Shown in pieces: positions 23,641 to 33,493 of a stretch of DNA of 64,000 bases. Below the pieces are notes generated by a model. The model worked only from the letters and a program-made list of their open reading frames with translations, ran no database searches and was not told the origin of the DNA. This DNA is from Alkalihalobacterium alkalinitrilicum (lineage in GTDB: Bacteria; Bacillota; Bacilli; Bacillales; Bacillaceae_F). The DNA is taken from assembly GCF_002019605.1 (NCBI RefSeq), contig NZ_KV917368.1, forward strand, positions 5,061,670-5,125,669. Direction: 5' to 3'. The translations under genes and the position numbers were made by a program. Position 1 is the first letter of the stretch, and the number at the start of each line of letters is the position of its first letter.

Positions 23641-25959
23641 ATGGCTAAAAATCCTGAAGTAAAAGTAAAGTTTAGTGTCTTTAATAAAGAGTTTAACGAC
23701 GGCATGAGAGAAATCGGACGTGAAAGCTCCAATCTACGTAAAGAGTTTAAATTAAAAGAATCCCAATTAAAACAAAACGGTACCGAATCGGATCTCCTAA
23801 AAAATAAGGTTAATTATCTATCGAAAGAACATGAATTAGCTTCTAATAAAGTCAAGGCAACAGAGGAACAACTCGCTAAAGCAAAGGCAATGTACGGTGA
23901 AAACTCCACAGAAGTGGAAAGGTTAAATTCAAGACTTTTAGATGCGAAGGTTCGAGAACAACAATTTGCAAATGAGTTAGCGGAAGCAACTAAAGAGTTG
24001 GCAGATCAAGAGGACAAGGTTAAACAGTTGTCCAAAACTCTTGATGAAACTGGCGGTAAAATGAAAGATATGGGTGGTACGCTTACCAAAGGTGTCACAC
24101 TCCCTATAGTTGCAGCAGGTGGGGCCGCGGCTAAGTTTGCGATCGATCAAGAAACTGCATTTGCGAAGGTATCGACCTTACTTGATGAGTCATCTACAGA
24201 TATGGAGGAATACAGAAAGAATGTTCGGGATGCTTCTTCAGATATGGGCGTTGCATTTGGAGAGTACAGCGAAGCCGTTTATCAATCCATATCCGCTGGA
24301 ATAGATCAAGGTGAGGCAGTAGAATTTTCAGGGAAAATGGCGAAGTTGGCTAAGGGTGGTTTCACTTCTATGACCACAGCTACCGACTTAACTACAACAG
24401 CCTTAAACTCTTATGGCTTGAGTATTGAAGAGACTGATAATGTCATGGATATGCTTATTAATACTCAAAATCAGGGTAAAACAACTGTTGATGAGTTGGC
24501 CTCATCCATGGGTAAGGTTATTCCAACGGCTAAATCACAAAATGTTGGTTTAGATCAATTAAGTACAGGTTACGCAGTTTTAACTAAAAACGGTATAGCT
24601 ACTGCAGAAGCTGGAACTTACATGAATGCTATGTTTGGTGAATTGGGTAAATCAGGCTCAAAGACAGACAAAATATTACGCGAAAAAACAGGGAAATCCT
24701 TCGCTGAATTACAAGCTGAGGGAATGAATACAGCAGATGTACTAGGGATATTGCAACAAGAAGCCGATGGAGCAGGATTACAATTATCTGATATGTTTGG
24801 ATCATCAGAAGCTGGAAGAGCTGCAATGGTCTTATTAACCGAAGAAGGTAATGAGTTTAATGAAATCCTCGCATCGATGGGTGATGTAGCTGGAGCTACA
24901 GACGCGGCCTTCGAGAAAATGAATGATACAACTGGCCAAAAACTTAAGCAATCCTTAGTTAAGGCCCAAAATGCAGCAGCTGAATTTGGAGATGTAATAG
25001 CACCAATAATCGGTAAAGCGGCAGATATCGTTTCTAACCTCATTGGTCGATTTAGCAACCTGTCCCCCACAATGAAAACGTCTATTGTCGTGGTAGCAGC
25101 TTTAGCGGCGGCAATTGGTCCATTGCTAGTTGTATTAGGAACAATCATACAAAGTATAGGGGTTATTTTGCCGTTATTGACTAAGTTAGGCGCTCTACTT
25201 AAGGTAGTACGTGTTGCAAAGTTAGCTTTACTTGGTCCAATTGGACTTGTTGTTGCTGCCATAGTTGGACTCATCGCTTATTTTGTCCATTTATACAAAA
25301 CGAACGAGAATTTTAGAAATAAGGTTAATCAGATATGGAATAAGATAAAAGAAATATTCTCAAGTGCAATAAACAACACTATTCAAAAGTTTAATGAAAT
25401 GCGAACAAAGTTTACTAATACCGCAAATCAAATATGGACAACGGCTACAAATATATTTAACAATGTTAAAAATGCTATTATGAACCCGATTGAAACTGCG
25501 AAAAGTACAGTGTTGGGTATTATTGAGGAAATCAAAAGTGCATTTTCAAACATGAAGATAAATATTCCAAAACCAAAATTACCTAAGATCAATGTTTCAA
25601 TGGAAAAGAACAGTTGGGGTATCCCTTATCCAAAATTCGATATATCTTGGTTTAAAACAGGTGGTGTATTTACACGACCAGTAGTCGCAGGGAATGCGGG
25701 TTTTGGTGATGTAGCAGAGGCAATCGTTCCTTTTGAAGGTAGCCATGCTATGAGAATAGCAAAATTAATAGCAGAAGCACAAAATAGACTTTCTGAAAAT
25801 CTAGCAAACAAGCAAGATGGTAATAATAATGTGTTAGTAACAGTTGAAGCTTCTGATGTAATAATGGACGGCCGTAAGGTAGGAAGTATTACATGGAAGC
25901 AGGTGAAAGAATTTATTGACCGTGATGATAACAGAGGGCAAAAGTTTAGGGGTGAGTAG
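23641..25959 (+). CDS. Tail tape measure protein
   Basis: 772 residues, short for the family, implying a short tail. The N-terminal 130 residues are coiled coil. A TP901-type core (about 140-480, with TTALNSYGLSIEETDNVMD and GKVIPTAKSQNVGLDQLSTG) is followed by hydrophobic helices near 490-570. A C-terminal region (FKTGGVFTRPVVAGNAGFGD) is typical of tape measures. Its length sets tail length and it is ejected with the DNA. Confidence 0.93.
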   Translation: MAKNPEVKVKFSVFNKEFNDGMREIGRESSNLRKEFKLKESQLKQNGTESDLLKNKVNYLSKEHELASNKVKATEEQLAKAKAMYGENSTEVERLNSRLLDAKVREQQFANELAEATKELADQEDKVKQLSKTLDETGGKMKDMGGTLTKGVTLPIVAAGGAAAKFAIDQETAFAKVSTLLDESSTDMEEYRKNVRDASSDMGVAFGEYSEAVYQSISAGIDQGEAVEFSGKMAKLAKGGFTSMTTATDLTTTALNSYGLSIEETDNVMDMLINTQNQGKTTVDELASSMGKVIPTAKSQNVGLDQLSTGYAVLTKNGIATAEAGTYMNAMFGELGKSGSKTDKILREKTGKSFAELQAEGMNTADVLGILQQEADGAGLQLSDMFGSSEAGRAAMVLLTEEGNEFNEILASMGDVAGATDAAFEKMNDTTGQKLKQSLVKAQNAAAEFGDVIAPIIGKAADIVSNLIGRFSNLSPTMKTSIVVVAALAAAIGPLLVVLGTIIQSIGVILPLLTKLGALLKVVRVAKLALLGPIGLVVAAIVGLIAYFVHLYKTNENFRNKVNQIWNKIKEIFSSAINNTIQKFNEMRTKFTNTANQIWTTATNIFNNVKNAIMNPIETAKSTVLGIIEEIKSAFSNMKINIPKPKLPKINVSMEKNSWGIPYPKFDISWFKTGGVFTRPVVAGNAGFGDVAEAIVPFEGSHAMRIAKLIAEAQNRLSENLANKQDGNNNVLVTVEASDVIMDGRKVGSITWKQVKEFIDRDDNRGQKFRGE

Positions 25960-27417
25960 ATGAAAAGTGAACAAAACTTTATTATTAAAAAACATAATAA
26001 AATAATAGCTGATATGCATGAAATTGGAGTGTGGATTGAGTCTTTTCATATCTACTCACCTAATATCAGTCGTACAAAATTAAAAGTATCAGGAAACCCA
26101 GGTTCATTATTAGTGGATACCCATGAAGATGAACGACGTGTTTCTATTATTATGCAAATAGAAGAAGATAATTTAAAGAAGTTTGATGGGAAAAAGCATC
26201 TAATCTATGACTTAATTTTTAGTGAGGAACCTTTTGCAATTGTTCGAGATTTAACTCCAGACCGTGAGATATATGTAATCCAAGAAGGTGATTACGACAT
26301 AGGAAATATTACTCCAGAAGATGGAGTCTTTGAGCTTGAACTTACTATGGTCGATCCTTATTTATATGGACCTATGCATCAATCTAACTTTCAAAACGAC
26401 GCCATCACCTTACTAAATGAAGGGACAGCGGAAGCCTATCCAATCATAGAAGCCACTGCTAAAGAAGATGTAACATTCCTACAGGTGGCTAAAGAAGATG
26501 AATATATGATGATAGGTCGTCAATTAGACGCTGGAATACAGCCATTGGATCGAGAAGAGTTAGTCATGCACGATACCTTAACGACTACGACAGGTTGGAC
26601 CACAGGAACAGCAACCGACATCGAACGTGCTATTTCAGGTACGATGATTTCAAATGGTACAGGGTTTGTGGTTCAAGACTATGGATCAGGAACGGATGTC
26701 TATCACGGGCCAGCATTGAAAAAGAGTGTGCCAAGCCCGTTACAAGACTTCCGTGCAGAAGCATTTGTCCGCTTTCCGAATGGTAGTGGTCAAGTCGGAA
26801 GAATAGAAATGGTCGGTTTAGATGCTAACAATGCTCAGATTTTCCGTATTGGCTTATATGACAGTAAACCTTCTGGTAATCGAACGAAAGCGGCTGCACG
26901 AGTCGGAACACTCACAAATGGTATTCGTATCACAGACACAGAAGCAGTCTATGTCGATAACTGGACCAACTACATTGGTATCTATCGTATTGAGCGAGTA
27001 GGCAATACTTGGAGCGTTTATTTTGCTGAAGTGGATCTTGCGACAGGAATACATCATACAACTCATAGAAGGACATTGAATACCAGTGAATTTAATCAAG
27101 AATTAACGCAAATTCAATTGTATATTGCCAAATACACAGCAAGTTGGGGGAGTTATGATCCAGTAAACAGTATTTTCGAAGACTTGAAAGTATATCGTAT
27201 TAATGAAGAATCTGAAATCCCTTATATTGCTCATGAGGGTGATGTTATAACACTTGATCATCAAACCAACAATATATTGATTAATGGTGAAAGTAGGCTC
27301 GATCTAAAAGATTTCGGGGCGTCTTTTTTTGCGTTGAATAAAGGAGTTAATCATTTATTTACGTTTCCAGAAGGGGCGTATGATACGAAAATAAAGTGGC
27401 GTGAAAGGTTTAAGTAA
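25960..27417 (+). CDS. Distal tail protein (Dit) with inserted binding module
   Basis: 485 residues; classical Dit is about 250. The N-terminal SPP1 gp19.1/Dit belt domain (about 1-190) and C-terminal galectin-like end (about 440-485) are split by about 230 residues (LTTTTGWTTGTATDI to FEDLKVYRIN). The insert has the look of a laminin-G/concanavalin-type beta sandwich. Such 'evolved' Dit proteins carry carbohydrate-binding modules that help host recognition. The insert DNA is visibly richer in G+C than its flanks. Confidence 0.8.
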   Translation: MKSEQNFIIKKHNKIIADMHEIGVWIESFHIYSPNISRTKLKVSGNPGSLLVDTHEDERRVSIIMQIEEDNLKKFDGKKHLIYDLIFSEEPFAIVRDLTPDREIYVIQEGDYDIGNITPEDGVFELELTMVDPYLYGPMHQSNFQNDAITLLNEGTAEAYPIIEATAKEDVTFLQVAKEDEYMMIGRQLDAGIQPLDREELVMHDTLTTTTGWTTGTATDIERAISGTMISNGTGFVVQDYGSGTDVYHGPALKKSVPSPLQDFRAEAFVRFPNGSGQVGRIEMVGLDANNAQIFRIGLYDSKPSGNRTKAAARVGTLTNGIRITDTEAVYVDNWTNYIGIYRIERVGNTWSVYFAEVDLATGIHHTTHRRTLNTSEFNQELTQIQLYIAKYTASWGSYDPVNSIFEDLKVYRINEESEIPYIAHEGDVITLDHQTNNILINGESRLDLKDFGASFFALNKGVNHLFTFPEGAYDTKIKWRERFK

Positions 27418-27429
27418 GGAGGTGTTAAT

Positions 27430-30400
27430 TTGACTATTATTCACATTCTCGATCATCTAACTGATAAGATTGTTCAAACACTTGAGAACAAACAAAACTC
27501 TCAACCATTTTGGAATGACAATCACACTAGTAACCTTAAAAATGAGGAACACTTTGACTTCCAAACGTTATACGATAATAGTCAACATCTTACTTCGAGA
27601 AACCGTGTCATCATTCCCGATGAAGACGGTTTTTTTCGTGAGTTTATTGTCGATGAAACAATAAAAGACAAGGAAACAAAAGAGGTTTATACAACCGCTT
27701 CCTATCTAGATTTACGGAAGCAAAAAGTAATTGAACCAACTACGTTAGAAGGGGCTACGGTAAATACTTCTACAGACTTTATTTTAAGCGGCACTGAGTG
27801 GAAAAGAGGAATAACCGAATATGCTGGTATTCGTTCGATTACATTTGAGAATTACACCGATCCTTTTAAGGCACTGAAACAGATTGCGAGTATGTTTGAG
27901 TTAGAATTGCGCTTCCGAATTGAAGTACAAGGCGGTAGTGTTGTAGGTCGATATGTTGATTTGATCAAACGCCAAGGTGAGTGGAGAGGTAAAGAGGTTG
28001 AGGTCGGCAAAGATCTAATCGGCTTAAAGCGTAGAGAGCAAGCAGAAAACATTGTATCTGCTTTACTATGTTTAGGTCCTGAACGTGAAGATGGTACGCA
28101 ATTAGTATTAACTGTGGAAGATGAAGAGGCAAGGCAACGTTGGAGCCGAACCGGTCAGCATATGTGGGATATTTACGAGCCACAAAGTGAAGATCAGGAT
28201 ATGACTGAAGAAAGACTTCGTTCACTTGGGGAAACTGAACTTAATAAGCGTATCAATTCCGTTGTACAGTATGAAGCAGATCAGGCAAGTATTGAACATA
28301 TTTTCGGCTATGAACATGAAAAGGTGCGGCTAGGAGATACCACACGCATTAAAGATACATCATATGCACCAGCACTATATATGGAAGCACGCGTAATATC
28401 TGTGGAACGTTCTATTTCAGATCCATCTCAAAAGAAATACATTTTAGGAGATTTCATTGAGTATGATGAAGAAGATTTAAAAGCTAATTTTAGAGCCTTG
28501 CAGAAGATTGTGGCCCAAAAAGTATCGGAACAAAAATTATTAGATACGACCTATACAAAAGTACAAATTGACGATAAGGATGTAGGAGTGTATCAGGACG
28601 GCACGATTTATACGGATCAACGCTCAGATCAAGCGGAAACTAATGCAAAAGATCACGCTGAGCAAAAGGATGAAGAAGTAAAACAAGAAGCTAAAAGCCA
28701 TGCTGATGATAAGGCTAGAGAAGCTGAGGATAATGCAAAAGGTTATGCTCTAACAGAAGCAGAAAAAGCAAGGTTAGCTGCTATTCAAGCTGCAGAACAG
28801 GACGCACAGAATAAGGTGAATGAAGCTAGGACAGCACTTGAAGCGGATATATCGGCAAAAGCAGACAAGCTCTATGTGGATGCTGAAATTGCCTTAAAAG
28901 TAGCACAAGATATTTACGATGCAAAGGTTGCTGAATTAGAAGGAAGTATTGACAGCAAGGTAGCAGAAACTACGTTTAATACGACAATTACTAATATTAA
29001 TGCGGATATTGCGGAAAAAGCTGGTCTTGAATATGTGGACGGCCAATTAGTGGACAAAGCTAACAAAGGTGATGTCTACACAAAGATAGAAGTAAACAAC
29101 GCTTTAGATAGCAAGGTTAGCACCACTACTTACAATACTGACATGGATGGTGTTGTAACCCGATTAAACAATGCGGAGACATCTATAAGTTCCAACGAGT
29201 CAGAGATTGCCCTAAAAGCATCGCAAACGGACTTGGATACGATCAAAGGAAGACTCTCTACTGCAGAAACTTCTATTACTGCCAATGCAAATGAAATAGC
29301 GCTGAAAGCATCGCAGACAGAAGTAAACGAAATAGAAGGTCGAGTATCCACAACTGAGAGTACCTTATCAGTCCATGCAAACGAAATAGCATCTAAAGTA
29401 TCACAAGTTGATCACGACTCTCTCACAGGTCGAGTAAGCACAGCTGAAACAAATATTACGCAGAATGCAAATGAGATAGCGACTAAAGCTTCACAAACTG
29501 ATGTAGATGCTCTTGGGACTAGAATGACAAATGCTGAGACTACCATTACTCAAAACTCTAATGACATTACCCTAAAAGCTACACAGTCGGATTTAGACAC
29601 GGTGGAAGGTAGAGTCACAGATGCAGAAGCAGAAATAGTTATTAACGCTAATGAAATTAGTCAACGTGTTGCTAAAACAACCTATGATACTAAGATGAGT
29701 GAACTAGATAACTCAATAAGTAATCATGCCACACGCCTTTCAACTGCAGAAACTAGTATTACACAAAATGCTAACGCTATTGAAAGTAGGGCAACTAAAA
29801 CAGAAGTCAATAACTTAACAGGTAGGGTTAGTACTGCTGAAACAACGTTAACACAACATTCCACTGAAATTAGTTCTAAAGCTAGTCAGACAGCTTTAAA
29901 CACGTTAACAGGACGTGTTAGTACTGCTGAAAGTAATATCACACAAAATGCTAATGAAATCTCTCAAAGGGTAACTAAAACTGAGTTTGATGATTTAACT
30001 ATTGGTGGTAGGAATTTTGCTTACGGGGAAATTTTAAGAGGTTTTAACCTTGGAAATGGACTTTCTTCAAACAACGCGTACAGAAATTTTGATGTTTTAA
30101 CGTTAAAACAAGGGATATATATTATTTCACACCAAACTGATTTGGGAGTTAGGTTGTCCCCTTCAACAAACATAAATGTGTTAGACGGTGCGGGAACTTA
30201 TAACTTTACCAATCCTTTTAGGGTAGAGGTTACTGAAGAGGTAAATATAAGAGTAAATATGAGGAATGCGGAAACGTCTGATTTAGGGGACGATTACCTA
30301 ACATTAAAAGAAATAGGTTTCAAACTTGAAAAAGGTAACAAAGCAACAGACTGGACACCAGCACCTGAGGACATTGACAGTGAGATTAACAGTTTAACAG

Positions 30401-32022
30401 GGCGGTTATCTAGTGCTGAAACCTCTATAACACAAAATGCTACAGATATTACCTCTAAGGCTAATAGAGTGGATGTTTATACTAAGGGTGAGGCTAATAC
30501 CTTACTAAATGGTAAGGCAAATCAAAACGACTTAACTAACCTTACTACACGCGTAACTAGTGCTGAGACAAGTATAACTCAAAATGCTGAGTCAATAACT
30601 AGTAAGGCAAGTCAAACGGATTTAAACACGTTAACAGGACGTGTAAATACTGCTGAAAGTAATATAACTCAAAACGCTACTGCAATTACTCAGCGAGTAA
30701 CTACTACAACCTATGAAAGTGGTATGGCTGGTAAAGAAAACACAGTATTTAAACAAAATTCAGCACCAGCGCACTTAAACGGAAGATTATGGTTAAATAC
30801 CTCAGTAACGCCTAATATCTTATATCGGTCAACTGGTTCTGCGTGGGTAAAAGCTACACCAACAACAGCAAGTGAAGTAGGTGCATATTCATCTAGTGAT
30901 GGAAGTAATTTAGCAACTAGAGTCTCAACAGCGGAAAGTACAATCACTCAACACGCAGATGAAATAGCTTTAAGAGTAGAAAAAGATGGGGTAATAGGTG
31001 CCATTAACCTAACAAGTGAAACAGCAAGAATTGCAGCTAATAAAATTCACATTGACGGTAATGTCACGTTTTCTAGTGGATATAACCCCAAGACCGCTAA
31101 TGATACTATAGATGGAAATAAAAGCACTTGGGATAGAGCAAGCAATATTAACTCAAATGGTACGTTTAACACGTCTAAATTAAGTGGTACAGTAGCCGAA
31201 AATCAAATTAACTCAACGTCAACAGCCAAATGGAATACAGCTAATGCCGATACGTCCCGTTGGAAAATGTTAGGTAAAACTACTATTAACGGTGGACAAA
31301 TCGAGACGGACACAATAACAGCGGTACAAATCAGTGTAACGTCATTAGATGCTATTTCAGCTAACTTAGGAACGGTTACAGCAGGTACTATTCAAGGTGT
31401 AGAGATTATTGGTGGTAGCATATCATCCAATACCAATATCAATGTCACTACCGACCTTTACGTAGGCGACAATATTTATATAGGTAACAGCGCGCAACTC
31501 GGTACAAAGAGGTTAATGTTTAACGAGGACAGTTACTTTCAAGCCATAGATAATGACGTATTCATAAATGCTTTAAACGGGAAATTAGACATTGCGGCTA
31601 ACGGTAGAATGAACCTCCTTGCAGCTAATGACACATTTGAACTTTACACAAAGCAAGCTGTATTACAAACCACTGATGATTTTGTACGGGTAAGAAGAGG
31701 GTCAAGACCGACGACAATATATGAAGTACTAGGAAGATCCGATACTACGGAAATATACTGGAACGCTGACCAAAATAACGATTACGGGATGATTTATAGA
31801 GTCGGTGGAACCATTGCCGCTAGAATGTACCGAACAGGTGCAATGGACATCGAGGGTGATCTAACAGTCAAAGGTACGAGGGCCATTGTTAACCAACTTG
31901 GTTTCTCTAGTGGTACTATTTCAGGTACTCGAAACGGTGACATATGGTACGGTAATGGCTTTGCTGGTGTCGGGTGGTATTTCCGTAAAGCAAGTGGTTG
32001 GGTTCGTGAAATTGCAGGATAA
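27430..32022 (+). CDS. Tail-tip/tail-associated protein (Tal) with long repeat stalk
   Basis: 1530 residues from TTG 27430 behind AAGGAGGTG. Residues 1-370 or so resemble the prophage tail endopeptidase/Tal hub domain. Residues about 390-520 are Ala/Glu/Lys coiled coil. Residues about 570-1190 hold about 13 copies of a 30-residue repeat (pattern L.GR.STAET.ITQNANEI..KASQTD). An extra module of about 120 residues near 860-980 (GGRNFAYGEILRGFN to TDWTPAPEDID) interrupts them, and a C-terminal beta-structured tip follows. It probably forms the trimeric receptor-binding fibre. Confidence 0.85.
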   Translation: MTIIHILDHLTDKIVQTLENKQNSQPFWNDNHTSNLKNEEHFDFQTLYDNSQHLTSRNRVIIPDEDGFFREFIVDETIKDKETKEVYTTASYLDLRKQKVIEPTTLEGATVNTSTDFILSGTEWKRGITEYAGIRSITFENYTDPFKALKQIASMFELELRFRIEVQGGSVVGRYVDLIKRQGEWRGKEVEVGKDLIGLKRREQAENIVSALLCLGPEREDGTQLVLTVEDEEARQRWSRTGQHMWDIYEPQSEDQDMTEERLRSLGETELNKRINSVVQYEADQASIEHIFGYEHEKVRLGDTTRIKDTSYAPALYMEARVISVERSISDPSQKKYILGDFIEYDEEDLKANFRALQKIVAQKVSEQKLLDTTYTKVQIDDKDVGVYQDGTIYTDQRSDQAETNAKDHAEQKDEEVKQEAKSHADDKAREAEDNAKGYALTEAEKARLAAIQAAEQDAQNKVNEARTALEADISAKADKLYVDAEIALKVAQDIYDAKVAELEGSIDSKVAETTFNTTITNINADIAEKAGLEYVDGQLVDKANKGDVYTKIEVNNALDSKVSTTTYNTDMDGVVTRLNNAETSISSNESEIALKASQTDLDTIKGRLSTAETSITANANEIALKASQTEVNEIEGRVSTTESTLSVHANEIASKVSQVDHDSLTGRVSTAETNITQNANEIATKASQTDVDALGTRMTNAETTITQNSNDITLKATQSDLDTVEGRVTDAEAEIVINANEISQRVAKTTYDTKMSELDNSISNHATRLSTAETSITQNANAIESRATKTEVNNLTGRVSTAETTLTQHSTEISSKASQTALNTLTGRVSTAESNITQNANEISQRVTKTEFDDLTIGGRNFAYGEILRGFNLGNGLSSNNAYRNFDVLTLKQGIYIISHQTDLGVRLSPSTNINVLDGAGTYNFTNPFRVEVTEEVNIRVNMRNAETSDLGDDYLTLKEIGFKLEKGNKATDWTPAPEDIDSEINSLTGRLSSAETSITQNATDITSKANRVDVYTKGEANTLLNGKANQNDLTNLTTRVTSAETSITQNAESITSKASQTDLNTLTGRVNTAESNITQNATAITQRVTTTTYESGMAGKENTVFKQNSAPAHLNGRLWLNTSVTPNILYRSTGSAWVKATPTTASEVGAYSSSDGSNLATRVSTAESTITQHADEIALRVEKDGVIGAINLTSETARIAANKIHIDGNVTFSSGYNPKTANDTIDGNKSTWDRASNINSNGTFNTSKLSGTVAENQINSTSTAKWNTANADTSRWKMLGKTTINGGQIETDTITAVQISVTSLDAISANLGTVTAGTIQGVEIIGGSISSNTNINVTTDLYVGDNIYIGNSAQLGTKRLMFNEDSYFQAIDNDVFINALNGKLDIAANGRMNLLAANDTFELYTKQAVLQTTDDFVRVRRGSRPTTIYEVLGRSDTTEIYWNADQNNDYGMIYRVGGTIAARMYRTGAMDIEGDLTVKGTRAIVNQLGFSSGTISGTRNGDIWYGNGFAGVGWYFRKASGWVREIAG

Positions 32023-32035
32023 AGGAGTTGTAAAA

Positions 32036-32329
32036 ATGGAAGATAAGCCAACTAGTCAATTTTTAGGAAAGGTTATTGAAATCAACGGGAATGGTGCAGT
32101 AGTCATTCCAAAAGACTTTATAGACATTGCTCAAATTAGAGGAGATAAAGTGGAGATCTTCGCTAATGACGGTGGAGTAACCATCCGAAGCATCGACCAA
32201 TTTTGTTACTTTTGTGATACCAATGGTTCGATGAGTAAGATATTTTTTCAAGGAGAAGATCGAAACATTTGCCAAAGTTGTAGAAGTCAATTGTTACAAG
32301 ATGTTAAAACTGGGGAGGAAGCAGAATGA
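32036..32329 (+). CDS. AbrB-like DNA-binding protein with C-terminal zinc knuckle
   Basis: 97 residues. ATG 32036 follows AAAGGAG, 14 bases after the stop of the tail-tip gene. Residues 8-50 match the AbrB/SpoVT swapped-hairpin fold (GNGAVVIPKDFIDIAQIRGD). Residues 58-85 carry CYFC and CQSC, a zinc site as in some Bacillus AbrB relatives. A transcription factor among tail genes is unexpected; it may regulate late or lysis genes. It is coupled to the next gene by a four-base overlap. Confidence 0.75.
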   Translation: MEDKPTSQFLGKVIEINGNGAVVIPKDFIDIAQIRGDKVEIFANDGGVTIRSIDQFCYFCDTNGSMSKIFFQGEDRNICQSCRSQLLQDVKTGEEAE

Positions 32330-32757
32330 AACTAAAAAATAATGATCTTAGAAGTCTAGCAAACTTTTTAGTAGATGAGAAATTAGGTGGTAAAGCTTCC
32401 AGAATGCGAACGAGGTTTATTAAAATTCTTAATGAACGACTTAAGGAAGTTGAAGAGTTTAGGATTGAATTACTAGAAAAGTATGCTAAGAAGGATGATG
32501 AAGGTAAAGCTATACTAACTGAAGGTAGTTATGAATTAGATGATTTAGAAACGTTTAATAAAGAGTACGCTGATCTTATGGACGAAGAATTTATCATCGA
32601 TGAAACGGAATCCAAAAGAGAAATGTTAACTCATGTTAAGCGTATCTTAGAGAATACAGAAAAAGAATTCAACGGTGCTGATGCGTTTGCTTATGATCGT
32701 TGGTGTGAGACGTTTGAAAACTTAAAATATGAAGATAAAGCAAGTCCTAAGGAATAA
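32326..32757 (+). CDS. DUF1617-like phage protein
   Basis: 143 residues, highly charged and helical (KLKNNDLRSLANFLVDEKL). It resembles the DUF1617 family found after tail fibre genes of Gram-positive phages. Function unknown. A terminator (32742-32770) overlaps its end. Confidence 0.65.
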   Translation: MKLKNNDLRSLANFLVDEKLGGKASRMRTRFIKILNERLKEVEEFRIELLEKYAKKDDEGKAILTEGSYELDDLETFNKEYADLMDEEFIIDETESKREMLTHVKRILENTEKEFNGADAFAYDRWCETFENLKYEDKASPKE

Positions 32758-32770
32758 GGGCTTTTTTATT
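32742..32770 (+). terminator. Terminator overlapping the DUF1617-like gene end
   Basis: AAGTCCT and AGGGCTT form a seven-pair stem followed by TTTTTATTTT. Confidence 0.65.
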
Positions 32771-32813
32771 TTGTGTTAATTTGTCCATTTGAATTTAAAG
32801 GAGATGAAAAATA

Positions 32814-33035
32814 ATGAACGTACAAATTACATCGGTAAATATGAGGTATTCTGACGGAAAGATGACATCTGTTGATATTCATTTTAATGGAATTGACGAA
32901 CAACGGACCGTCCATTTAAATGGTTATATCCCACTAACTGCAGAAGAATACAGTGGGAATGAATCTCTAACTGCATTGACTAATATTGTTAGAGAACAAT
33001 TAGTTAACAGACTATTGGAAGAAGAGTCTGAGTAG
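32814..33035 (+). CDS. Unknown small phage protein (73 residues)
   Basis: The start follows AAAGGAGATG. The product is beta-rich at the N-terminus (VQITSVNMRYSDGKMTSVDI) with a helical end. Such proteins occur between tail and lysis genes in Bacillus phages. The 165 bases after it hold a T-rich stretch and no frame. Confidence 0.6.
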   Translation: MNVQITSVNMRYSDGKMTSVDIHFNGIDEQRTVHLNGYIPLTAEEYSGNESLTALTNIVREQLVNRLLEEESE

Positions 33036-33200
33036 GGCTTTTTTGTCTCAAAAAATAATTGAGTATTATTCAAACTGCAGCCGCCATTTAATTCATTATG
33101 GTTAAACACAGTTGTTAGCCGTGGAATTTGCTAAAACACAGTTGCAGGGTTTTGTTATATACTTTTATAAAATATGTAATTAGAGAGAGGATGAATTAAA

Positions 33201-33425
33201 ATGGCCTTGGTTAATAAAATGGACAAAATCACCAGGAATTCAAAAGTTCATGATGAAGTGGATGCTGCCTACAATGTTCTTGAAATGGGTGGTAAAAAAT
33301 ATATACAAATTAACACCTATGGTTCGAAGGATCGAAAAGCAAAAGGAATTGTAAGCCAAACTATCCAACTTAGTGAAGAAGCAGTAGAGCAATTGCAGTC
33401 TATTATTGACAAGGAATTTTCCTAA
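33201..33425 (+). CDS. Conserved small protein of unknown function (74 residues)
   Basis: A product of 74 residues. The sequence type (MALVNKMDKITRNSKVHDEV, then KYIQINTYGS and SQTIQLSEEAVEQL) recurs in phages and genomic islands of Firmicutes. I do not know its role. It stands alone, flanked by a 165-base gap and by a terminator, suggesting independent expression. Confidence 0.6.
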   Translation: MALVNKMDKITRNSKVHDEVDAAYNVLEMGGKKYIQINTYGSKDRKAKGIVSQTIQLSEEAVEQLQSIIDKEFS

Positions 33426-33440
33426 ATCTAACCGTAATCA

Positions 33441-33472
33441 AAGTCCAGCAATGGGCTTTTTTATTTTGCCTT
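33441..33472 (+). terminator. Terminator before the lysis cassette
   Basis: AAGTCCA and TGGGCTT form a stem around four bases and are followed by TTTTTATTTTG. Confidence 0.75.
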
Positions 33473-33493
33473 TGATAGGAGTGAGAAACTTTA

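Noticed and set aside
24618..25274. A 218-codon open frame on the minus strand inside the tape measure gene
   Set aside because: It is antisense to a well-supported gene, has no ribosome site, and has a Ser/Ala/Pro-heavy composition typical of reverse-frame shadows.
28861..31000. Repeat array initially considered as a CRISPR-like or recombination repeat
   Set aside because: The periodicity is a multiple of three, in frame and preserved at protein level. It is a coding fibre repeat without unique spacers.
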